From JBBDWZ01 sp050732575 (GTDB lineage Bacteria > Gemmatimonadota > Gemmatimonadetes > Longimicrobiales > RSA9): a stretch of DNA of 5,723 nucleotides. Positions 1 to 5,497 of the stretch are shown one piece after another. The stretch covers positions 1 through 5,723 of the forward strand of contig JBOHRF010000344.1 in NCBI GenBank assembly GCA_050732575.1, read 5' to 3'. Position numbers and translations under genes: made by a program. The notes beneath the pieces are model-generated. The model saw only the letters and a list, made by a program, of their open reading frames with translations. It was not told the DNA's origin and did no database searches. Each line of letters opens with the position of its first letter. Position 1 is the stretch's first letter.

Positions 1-2
1 GC

Positions 3-92
3 CCACGGATCTGGCCCATTGGCCGCACGTCCACAGACCTTGGCTGCGTGGCGGGCGCCCATTCCAGGGCGGGCTCGCATCTTCCACCGTGA
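3..92 (+). CDS. Possible C-terminal tail of an upstream gene (partial, uncertain)
   Basis: This frame is open from the left edge and ends at a TGA (90-92) that overlaps the ATG of the next gene as TGATG. The rest of the operon uses similar stop/start overlaps, so this could be the last 29 codons of an upstream cotranscribed gene. The peptide (ending AGSHLPP) shows no family I recognise. All three forward frames are open here, so openness alone is weak evidence. It may equally be a leader region. Sequence to the left would decide. Confidence 0.2.
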   Translation, partial: PRIWPIGRTSTDLGCVAGAHSRAGSHLPP

Positions 93-1432
93 TGAATTCA
101 CCGGCTACCCTCGCGACCGACCGGCTGGCAGGCGCGCCCCAGCGGGAGCTGTCCCGCCTTTCAGGCGAGGTGTATCTGGACTACACGGGCGCGGCGCTCT
201 ATCCGGCCGTGTTGTTGGAGCAACACTTCGAAACGCTGCGCGACGGATTGTTCGGCAACCCGCATTCAACGCATCCGGCTTCCGTATCCAGCACGCGTTG
301 CGCGCAGGAGGCGCGTGCTGCCCTGTTGGAGTTCCTGGATGCCGATCCTGATGAATACGACGTGGTTTGGACCACGAATGCCAGCGGCGCCATCCAGCTG
401 GTGGCGGAGAGTTTCCCGTTCGGCCCAGACACACGCTTCGTGCTAACCGCAGACAACCACAATGCCGTGAACGGCGTGCGAGAGTTCGCGCGGGCTCGGG
501 GCGCGCCCGTGACTTATCTGCCGCTGGAAGCTGACCTGCGTGTGTCACCCTTCGATCTTTCACCCGTACGACAAGGACTGTTCGCGTATCCGGCACAATC
601 GAACTTTTCAGGCGTTCAGCACCCACTCGAATGGGTCGAGCGCGCGCAGGCACGTGGATACCGCGTATTGCTCGATGCAGCGGCCTTTGTGCCCACGCAC
701 CCTCTTTCATTGCGCACGTTCAGCCCTGACTTCGTCACTCTTTCTCTCTACAAGATTTGCGGCTATCCAACCGGTGTAGGCGCGCTGGTAGGCAAACGGG
801 AGGCGTTGAGTGCGTTGACGCGTCCTGCATTCTCTGGTGGTACGGTAGAGTTCGTATCTGTGTTGGCGGATAGGTCCTTGTTGAAGTCCGGCAGCGCAGG
901 CTTCGAGCATGGCACGGGCAACTTCCTGGCCTGGAGCGCAGTGCCGCCCGGGCTGCAATGGATACGATGTCTGGACCGTGGAGCCGTGCAGGCGCACGTG
1001 GCGGCATTGACTGCGCGAGCCCTGCAAGGCCTGCTCGGGATTCGCCACGACCATGGTATGCCTGCGGTACGAATCCACGGCCCTACGGAGACTCACGCGC
1101 GCGGCGGAGCCATCGCCTTCAACGTGCTGGACGCGACCGATACCGTCATCGATTTCGAGCACGTGGTCGATGCGGCGGCAGCGCAGGGTATTTGCCTGCG
1201 GGGCGGCTGCTTCTGCAACCCCGGCGCCGCCGAGCGTGCGTTCAACTATGGTGCAGACGAGCTGGCAAAAGCCCTCGATGCCGTGCGCCACAATTTCTCC
1301 ATGCCCGCCATGCGCGCGGCGTTGAACCACAAACCGGTAGGCGCGGTGCGTGTCTCGGTCGGCTACGGCAGTCAGGCCAGCGACATCGACACGCTGCTTG
1401 CGTTCCTGAGAACTTTCATTCACAATCGATAA
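92..1432 (+). CDS. Class V aminotransferase, molybdenum-cofactor-sulfurase/cysteine-desulfurase-like
   Basis: This is a PLP-dependent fold-type I enzyme of 446 aa, predicted cytosolic, with no signal peptide. The layout matches the N-terminal domain of eukaryotic Moco sulfurases (MOCOS/ABA3). Seen are DYTGAALYP (30-38), GNPHS (55-59), TTNASGA near 94-100, DNHN with the probable PLP-stacking His123, LLDAAAF with the PLP-nitrogen Asp195, and SLYKICGYPTG with Schiff-base Lys221. FEHGTGN lies at 271-277, and RGGCFCNPGA (370-379) has Cys373 and Cys375. The second Cys corresponds to the persulfide-forming Cys of the CFCN motif in Moco sulfurases. The C-terminal MOSC domain of those proteins is absent. 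By family it would take sulfur from L-cysteine and hold it as an enzyme persulfide; the acceptor is unknown. It is the first gene of a sulfur operon, with 17 bp to the next. The start is ATG at 92 (TGATG overlap); GTG at 89 would add one residue. The frame stays open to the left edge, but the upstream residues look non-conserved. The family call is firm, the exact reaction is not. Confidence 0.9.
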   Translation: MNSPATLATDRLAGAPQRELSRLSGEVYLDYTGAALYPAVLLEQHFETLRDGLFGNPHSTHPASVSSTRCAQEARAALLEFLDADPDEYDVVWTTNASGAIQLVAESFPFGPDTRFVLTADNHNAVNGVREFARARGAPVTYLPLEADLRVSPFDLSPVRQGLFAYPAQSNFSGVQHPLEWVERAQARGYRVLLDAAAFVPTHPLSLRTFSPDFVTLSLYKICGYPTGVGALVGKREALSALTRPAFSGGTVEFVSVLADRSLLKSGSAGFEHGTGNFLAWSAVPPGLQWIRCLDRGAVQAHVAALTARALQGLLGIRHDHGMPAVRIHGPTETHARGGAIAFNVLDATDTVIDFEHVVDAAAAQGICLRGGCFCNPGAAERAFNYGADELAKALDAVRHNFSMPAMRAALNHKPVGAVRVSVGYGSQASDIDTLLAFLRTFIHNR

Positions 1433-1435
1433 CCT

Positions 1436-1442
1436 GAAGGAG
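1436..1442 (+). promoter_or_regulatory. Ribosome binding site of the exported rhodanese gene
   Basis: GAAGGAG is a near-ideal Shine-Dalgarno sequence, 7 nt before the ATG at 1450. It is the strongest such site in the operon and fixes that start. Confidence 0.85.
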
Positions 1443-1449
1443 CGATCTC

Positions 1450-2388
1450 ATGTTCGTGTTTCGGCCTCAACCAGGATCTGCGCGGCGCCTCGCCTGTGGA
1501 GCGGCTATCGTGTGCCTGTTAGCGTTGCCTGGCCAGGCCAATGCCCAGTCGCGGGAATCGTTGCTGGTCACTGCGGATTGGTTGAAGCAGCATCTGAACG
1601 ATCCGGCGCTGATCGTGCTGCATGTAGGTGAGAAGGCAAACTACGATGCCGGGCACATTGCCGGGGCGCGTCAAATCACGATGCAAGATCTGGCTGCGAC
1701 CGAGCCTGCGGATCACATGAGCGGTGAAGTGCTGGAATTGCCCACGCCGGAAGCGGCGCGCGCCAGGCTCGAGTCGCTCGGCGTAAGCGATGGCTCGCAC
1801 ATCGTTGTCTATTACGATCAGGGCCGCGTGCCACCGGCCACGCGCATCGTGTTCACGCTGGACTGGCTAGGGTTGGGGGAGCGCGTATCCTTGCTCGATG
1901 GTGGGCTGGCTGCCTGGAAACGGGCGGGCGGCAGTGTCACCAAGGATATTCCAGTCATCAAGGCGGGCAAGCTCAGTGCACGGCCGATCAAGCCGCTCAC
2001 CGTAACCAAGGAATGGGTGAACGAAAACCGCGGCAAGCCCGGCATTGCATTGATCGATGCGCGCGCGGCGGTATTCTATGACGGCACGGAGTCCGGCATG
2101 AGCAAGCGCGGCCACATACCGGGCGCGCAAAATATTCCGTTCACGACCGTGAACGACGATGCATTCCTGTTCAAATCGGGCGAACAATTGAAGCAGCTCT
2201 TCAGCAACGCGAAAGTAAAACCGGGCGACACCGTGGTTGCCTATTGTCACATAGGAATGCAGGGTACAGCCGTTCTGTTTGCAGCGCGCACGCTGGGTTA
2301 TAAGGTCATGCTCTACGACGGGTCATTCCATGACTGGGAAAAGCACGACCTTCCGGTCCAAACCAAGCCTGTAGGGGCTGCGAGATGA
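1450..2388 (+). CDS. Exported two-domain rhodanese (thiosulfate sulfurtransferase)
   Basis: This 312-aa protein has an N-terminal signal peptide: Arg11-Arg12-Arg13-like positive stretch (ARRLA), a hydrophobic core at about 15-27, and likely cleavage after ANA (30-32). It is therefore expected in the periplasm. Two tandem rhodanese domains follow. The first (about 38-160) has the YDAGHIAGA element (65-73) but carries Asp123 (YYDQGR) where a catalytic Cys would sit, so it is structural only. The second (about 182-302) has the RGHIPGAQNIPF element (220-231) and the active loop CHIGMQGT with Cys266. This is the usual arrangement of thiosulfate:cyanide sulfurtransferases (EC 2.8.1.1), in which Cys266 would carry the persulfide. 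The in vivo donor and acceptor are unknown; thiosulfate is the family default, and 3-mercaptopyruvate is less likely because the loop is not CGSGVT. Its stop overlaps the next gene's start (ATGA), coupling it to the permease subunits. A strong Shine-Dalgarno sequence supports the start. Confidence 0.92.
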   Translation: MFVFRPQPGSARRLACGAAIVCLLALPGQANAQSRESLLVTADWLKQHLNDPALIVLHVGEKANYDAGHIAGARQITMQDLAATEPADHMSGEVLELPTPEAARARLESLGVSDGSHIVVYYDQGRVPPATRIVFTLDWLGLGERVSLLDGGLAAWKRAGGSVTKDIPVIKAGKLSARPIKPLTVTKEWVNENRGKPGIALIDARAAVFYDGTESGMSKRGHIPGAQNIPFTTVNDDAFLFKSGEQLKQLFSNAKVKPGDTVVAYCHIGMQGTAVLFAARTLGYKVMLYDGSFHDWEKHDLPVQTKPVGAAR

Positions 2389-2984
2389 AAACTATACGCC
2401 GCGTGGACAACCGCGCGGCTCAGGAAGCGCCCCAGGCGCGGCCACCCGTCCGGCGCGCGCAACCATACACCAATCCCTACCTGGCCGGGGTGGGTATCGG
2501 ACTGGTCCTTCTGGCCGCGTTCGTACTGGTCGGGCGAGGACTCGGTGCATCGGGCGCGTTTTCAACCACTGTGGCTACAGCTGTACGCGCGGCGGCGCCG
2601 GCTCACGGCGCAGGCAACGCTTTTTACGAAGCGTACGCGCCCACCGCGCAGACCTCGGCATTGCCGGTGCCCACGTTATTTCAGGACTGGCTATTCCTGG
2701 AAGTGATCGGCATAACCCTGGGCGGCCTCGCCTCGGCTGTAATCGCACGCCGAGTGTCCTGGCGCATTGAACGCGGCTCACAAATCACGAATCGCCATCG
2801 AATGACGCTGGCCTTTGGTGGGGGCTGCATCATGGGCGTTGGCGCCAAGCTGGCGCGCGGCTGCACCAGCGGCCTGGGACTGACAGGCGGCGCTCTGCTC
2901 AGTGTGGGCAGTTGGCTGTTCGTGCTGGCCGCATTCGCGGCCGCGTATGCGGCCGCACCGCTCGTGCGCAGGGCCTGGCGATGA
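2385..2984 (+). CDS. YeeE/YedE-type sulfur transporter, half subunit (first)
   Basis: This is an inner-membrane protein of 199 aa. It has a basic cytosolic N-terminus (1-30) and a first hydrophobic helix at about 32-54. A polar linker at about 70-98 follows, then helices at about 101-121, 141-158 and 164-192. The signature GGCIMGVGAKLARGCTSG lies at 145-162, with Cys148 and Cys160. This resembles the conserved Cys-containing motifs of the YeeE/YedE (TsuA/PmpA) family, whose members import thiosulfate or related sulfur compounds by passing the ligand along Cys residues. At half the length of a full YeeE (about 350 aa), it probably pairs with the next gene's product. The ATG overlaps the previous stop as ATGA, with AGGGGC at 2373-2378 as the Shine-Dalgarno sequence. 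The transported species is inferred from family and context, not shown. The 30-residue Arg/Pro-rich N-terminal extension is somewhat long. Confidence 0.87.
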   Translation: MKTIRRVDNRAAQEAPQARPPVRRAQPYTNPYLAGVGIGLVLLAAFVLVGRGLGASGAFSTTVATAVRAAAPAHGAGNAFYEAYAPTAQTSALPVPTLFQDWLFLEVIGITLGGLASAVIARRVSWRIERGSQITNRHRMTLAFGGGCIMGVGAKLARGCTSGLGLTGGALLSVGSWLFVLAAFAAAYAAAPLVRRAWR

Positions 2985-3571
2985 AAGCGCCACTTTACGA
3001 CTTCGGCGCTTTCGGCGATGGGACCGCCCTGTTGCTTGCGTTGCCCATTGGTTTTGCCTTTGGCTGGTTCCTGGAGCGCGGCGGAATGGGCAATGCCAGG
3101 AAGCTGGCCGGCCAGTTCTATCTCACCGATCTCACGGTCTTCAAGGTCATGTTCAGCGCCATTGTGACGGCCGCGCTGGGTGCATTCTGGCTTTCGCGTA
3201 TTGGCTGGCTCGACCTGAGCAGGATCACCGTGCCGCCCACCTACCTGGTACCGCAGCTGCTGGGTGGTTTGATCTTTGGTGTGGGCTTTGTGACCGGCGG
3301 TCTGTGTCCGGGCACTTCCTGCGTGGCCGCCGCCAGCGGGCGCGCTGATGGCCTGGCTTTGATCGGCGGGATGTTGTCAGGCGTGCTGCTGTTCGGCGAG
3401 CTGCTGCCGCGCTTCGAGCGCTTTTACGGAAGCACCAGTCGCGGCCCGCAGACGCTCACCGATGTACTGCCCTTGAGTCACGGCGCTATCGTATTTCTTA
3501 TCGTGGCCATCGCGTTGACCTGCTTTGTCGTGGCCGAAGCGATCGAGCGGCGATCAAGCATCCAGATATGA
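2981..3571 (+). CDS. YeeE/YedE-type sulfur transporter, half subunit (second)
   Basis: This 196-aa inner-membrane protein is the second half of the split permease. It has hydrophobic helices at about 14-30, 54-72, 89-106, 124-141 and 167-186. The early motif FGWFLERGGMGNARKL (27-42) is typical of this family, as is GGLCPGTSCVAAASGR (106-121) with Cys109 and Cys114. In the YeeE/TsuA thiosulfate importer, Cys residues in such GxxxGCxxG-like motifs line the path, so the four Cys of the two halves together could form it. The start is ATG at 2981, which overlaps the previous stop as ATGA with AGGG 7 nt upstream. An in-frame alternative at 2912 would run deep into the preceding gene and is rejected. 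The gene lies between a Cys-active and a Cys-less rhodanese, which supports a sulfur substrate. No TusA-like or YeeD-like gene, the usual partner of YeeE, is seen in the window. Confidence 0.87.
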   Translation: MKAPLYDFGAFGDGTALLLALPIGFAFGWFLERGGMGNARKLAGQFYLTDLTVFKVMFSAIVTAALGAFWLSRIGWLDLSRITVPPTYLVPQLLGGLIFGVGFVTGGLCPGTSCVAAASGRADGLALIGGMLSGVLLFGELLPRFERFYGSTSRGPQTLTDVLPLSHGAIVFLIVAIALTCFVVAEAIERRSSIQI

Positions 3572-4113
3572 ATCAAAGCTCGACCAATCGCTTGCTCGCG
3601 CTACTGGCCGCTGTGCTGGCCACGGCTGCCCTGCTCGCGGGAGACGCAGCACCTCGCGCGCGCCGCCAGGAAGTGGACGCTGTGACGCTGGCAGCCTGGA
3701 TCCGCGAGCGAAGGGCGGATCTGCGCCTGGTTGACCTGCGCGCGCGCGCAGACTTCGAGCTGTATCACATCCCGAGCGCCCAGCAGCTGGCCGCCTCAGG
3801 CGCACAATCCGACTCGGGACAGGTCGTAGTTCTCTACGGCGATGAACAAACGGATCCGCCACAATTCGATGCCGCACGGTTCGCGGGCGCGACCAACGTG
3901 CTGATACTGCGCGGGGGCGTGCGCGCATGGCTGGATGACATCATGAATCCGCAACTGCCCGCACAGGCCTCGCCCTCCCAGCAGCAGGAATACGAGCGCA
4001 AGCGCGAGTTGGCCGAGTACTTCGGCGGCCAGGCCACACGCTTTGCCGACCCGGCCGGCAGGGCCACTACCACGGACCAGGTCATCAAGCAGCTCAAGCG
4101 CCGCACCTGCTGA
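3568..4113 (+). CDS. Membrane-anchored or exported rhodanese-fold protein without catalytic Cys
   Basis: This 181-aa protein begins with a signal anchor or signal peptide (hydrophobic about 8-25, LLALLAAVLATAALLAG), so the rest should be periplasmic. A single rhodanese-like domain covers about 36-125. It has LRLVDLRARADFELYHIPSA at 52-71 (the strand and HIPGA element), VVVLYGDEQ at 86-94, and the closing VLILRGGVRAWLDD at 111-124. At the active-site loop the Cys is replaced: after the VVLY strand the residues are GDEQTD (91-96). It cannot act as a normal sulfurtransferase and more likely binds or positions a partner or ligand. The charged tail (about 135-180) includes the helical-looking QQQEYERKRELAEYFGG (138-154) and ends in Cys181, the only Cys in the protein. 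The start overlaps the permease stop (ATGA). It is the last gene of the operon, followed directly by a long inverted repeat. Confidence 0.8.
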   Translation: MNQSSTNRLLALLAAVLATAALLAGDAAPRARRQEVDAVTLAAWIRERRADLRLVDLRARADFELYHIPSAQQLAASGAQSDSGQVVVLYGDEQTDPPQFDAARFAGATNVLILRGGVRAWLDDIMNPQLPAQASPSQQQEYERKRELAEYFGGQATRFADPAGRATTTDQVIKQLKRRTC

Positions 4114-4274
4114 CCCACGCGGCGGACCACCACCACGTTTTCACTTTTTGGCTCATATTGACATGCCCAGGCTCGTGCTCTAGTAGGATTAGCCTGTCCC
4201 TCGGCGCCTGGACCTCGATCTGCATGTCAATATGAGCCAAAAAGTGAAAACGTGGTGGTGGTCCGCTGCGTGGG
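4114..4274. repeat. 161-bp element: near-perfect 53-nt inverted repeat around a 55-nt core
   Basis: The left arm (4114-4166, starting CCCACGCGGC) and the right arm (4222-4274, ending GCTGCGTGGG) are reverse complements over 53 nt with one mismatch (G at 4122 against T at 4267). The 55-nt core (4167-4221) has a further small inverted pair, CCAGGC (4167-4172) and GCCTGG (4206-4211). The element starts on the base after the TGA of the operon's last gene and ends at the Shine-Dalgarno of the next gene, so it fills the whole intergenic gap. Both arms contain TTGACATGC at the inner edge. No flanking target-site duplication is visible. As RNA it would fold into a very long hairpin, but no U-tract follows. 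It could be a MITE-like insertion, an invertible promoter segment, a large regulator site or an mRNA-stabilising stem. The sequence shows only the structure. Confidence 0.92.
4158..4186 (+). promoter_or_regulatory. Candidate sigma70-type promoter for the phosphofructokinase gene
   Basis: TTGACA (4158-4163) is a perfect -35 hexamer. A spacer of exactly 17 nt leads to TAGTAG (4181-4186), a weak -10 that matches TATAAT at three positions, including the important A at position 2. Initiation would fall near 4193, giving a leader of about 95 nt containing the right arm of the inverted repeat. The -35 is in the left arm while the -10 is in the core. On the other strand the same TTGACA (4225-4230) has no acceptable -10 at 16-19 nt, so only the rightward promoter looks complete. 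Confidence 0.45.
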
Positions 4275-4280
4275 AGGGGT
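4272..4280 (+). promoter_or_regulatory. Ribosome binding site that fixes the phosphofructokinase start
   Basis: GGGAGGGGT is a purine-rich Shine-Dalgarno sequence ending 7 nt before the ATG at 4288. It supports that start over the in-frame GTG at 4252, which lies inside the right arm of the inverted repeat. Its first three bases belong to that arm, so an RNA hairpin there could partly occlude it. Confidence 0.7.
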
Positions 4281-4287
4281 CCGCCCA

Positions 4288-5472
4288 ATGAACACAATCG
4301 CAATTCTGACCGGTGGCGGCGACGTGCCTGGCCTGAATCCGGCCATCCGCGCTATCACGATCCGCGCGCTGCGCGAGGGGTACCGCGTGCTCGGCATACG
4401 GCGCGGCTGGGCTGGCCTGGTCGATTACAACCCCGATCCGGACGCGGATAATTCGGACAGTGTGCAGGAGTTGAGTGAGGCGCTGGTCAACCGGGCGGGA
4501 CGCACAGGCGGCACCTTTCTGCACACCTCACGCACACGGCCAAGCCACTTGCCCAGGGAAAGGGTGCCCGAACACCTGCGCAATCGCTACGACCAGGACG
4601 TGAACGACATCACGCCCACCATCCTGGCCAACCTCCAGCACCTGGAAGTCGATGCGCTCATTCCGATCGGCGGCGATGATACACTCAGCTACGCCAAGAG
4701 ACTGCACGATGAGGGCGTTGGCCTGGTTGCCATCCCAAAAACCATGGACAACGATGTACACGGGACCGACTACTGCATCGGCTTCAGTACCTGCGTCACG
4801 CGCACCATCGAGCTGACCCACAGTCTGCGCACTTCGGCCGGCTCACACGAACGATTCCTGGTCATTGAGGTCTTTGGTCGCTACGCCGGCTTCACAGCAC
4901 TACTCCCCACCATGGCTGGTGCTGCCGACCGCTGCGTCATTCCAGAATGTGCGGTGGACGTGGAATGGCTCACCGAGCTGCTCGTGTATGATCGCAATCG
5001 CAATCCCAGCAAGTATGCGGTGGTCATCGTTTCCGAAGGCGCTCGTCTGACCACACACGAAGGCATGAGCTTCGAGAGCGATGAAACCGACATGTTCGGC
5101 CATCGCAAGCTGGGCGGCGTTGGCGAAAAACTTTCGGCCGCGCTAAAGGAGTTCTCCCCGGCCTACAACAGCGGACGCCGCATCGATGTGGTCAACCAGC
5201 GCCTCGGTTACCTGGTACGCTCCGGCGATCCCGATGCCCTGGACAGCATCGTGCCCATGGCCTTCGGCAACCTCGCCCTCGACCTCATCCTGCGCCGCGA
5301 ACTGGGCCGGCTGGTCAGCATTCACCGCGGTTTCTACGACAGCGTTTCCATCGACAACGTGACCTCCGAAAAAAAGGTCGTCGATGTGCAACGCTACTAC
5401 CACACCGAACGACTGCGCCCCATCTACGACTTCGATGGCGCACCGCTCTTCATCATGACCAGCGACGAGTGA
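4288..5472 (+). CDS. pfp: 6-phosphofructokinase, probably pyrophosphate-dependent
   Basis: This 394-aa cytosolic enzyme of the PFK-A family phosphorylates fructose 6-phosphate to fructose 1,6-bisphosphate. Motifs in order: phosphate-donor loop LTGGGDVPGLN (7-17), IGGDD (127-131), PKTMDND (150-156) with catalytic-base Asp154, FGRYAG (196-201), the IPE sugar-phosphate site (218-220), and LGYLVRSGDP (306-315). Two residues decide the donor. ATP enzymes of the E. coli type have Gly at the fourth position of GGDG and Gly at PGTIDND; PPi enzymes have Asp and Lys. Here both are PPi-type (Asp131 and Lys151). Mutational work on the Entamoeba enzyme supports these two positions as donor determinants. 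If so, the reaction is reversible and serves both glycolysis and gluconeogenesis. The start is ATG at 4288; the upstream GTG at 4252 would add 12 residues encoded by the inverted repeat. It is unrelated in function to the sulfur operon and probably separately transcribed. Confidence 0.93.
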   Translation: MNTIAILTGGGDVPGLNPAIRAITIRALREGYRVLGIRRGWAGLVDYNPDPDADNSDSVQELSEALVNRAGRTGGTFLHTSRTRPSHLPRERVPEHLRNRYDQDVNDITPTILANLQHLEVDALIPIGGDDTLSYAKRLHDEGVGLVAIPKTMDNDVHGTDYCIGFSTCVTRTIELTHSLRTSAGSHERFLVIEVFGRYAGFTALLPTMAGAADRCVIPECAVDVEWLTELLVYDRNRNPSKYAVVIVSEGARLTTHEGMSFESDETDMFGHRKLGGVGEKLSAALKEFSPAYNSGRRIDVVNQRLGYLVRSGDPDALDSIVPMAFGNLALDLILRRELGRLVSIHRGFYDSVSIDNVTSEKKVVDVQRYYHTERLRPIYDFDGAPLFIMTSDE

Positions 5473-5476
5473 TCGA

Positions 5477-5497
5477 GTGACGCGTGACGCGTGACGC
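5477..5497 (+). repeat. Three perfect tandem copies of a 7-bp repeat, GTGACGC
   Basis: Copies lie at 5477-5483, 5484-5490 and 5491-5497, followed by the decayed GTAAC. The array starts 4 bp after the stop of the phosphofructokinase gene and ends where the permease-like reading frame begins. Units overlap as ACGCGT palindromes. It may mark a rearrangement or slippage junction. Confidence 0.85.

Noticed and set aside
105..1423. Long minus-strand frames (105-710 and 707-1423) opposite the aminotransferase
   Set aside because: They are low-complexity, Arg-rich translations with no recognisable domain, lying fully opposite a gene with clear conserved motifs. This is typical of GC-rich antisense frames.
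2912..2980. Upstream in-frame start for the second permease half
   Set aside because: It would overlap the first half by 73 bp. The ATG at 2981 gives the ATGA overlap seen elsewhere in the operon, and family motifs begin after it.
4114..4274. Inverted repeat as an ordinary Rho-independent terminator
   Set aside because: The stem would be 53 bp with a 55-nt loop, and the sequence after it (AGGGGTCCGCCC) has no T-run. The T-rich part lies inside the left arm, not after a hairpin.
4252..4287. GTG at 4252 as the phosphofructokinase start
   Set aside because: The extra 12 residues come from the inverted-repeat arm. The ATG at 4288 has a good Shine-Dalgarno sequence and puts the conserved ILTGGGD motif right at the N-terminus as in the family.
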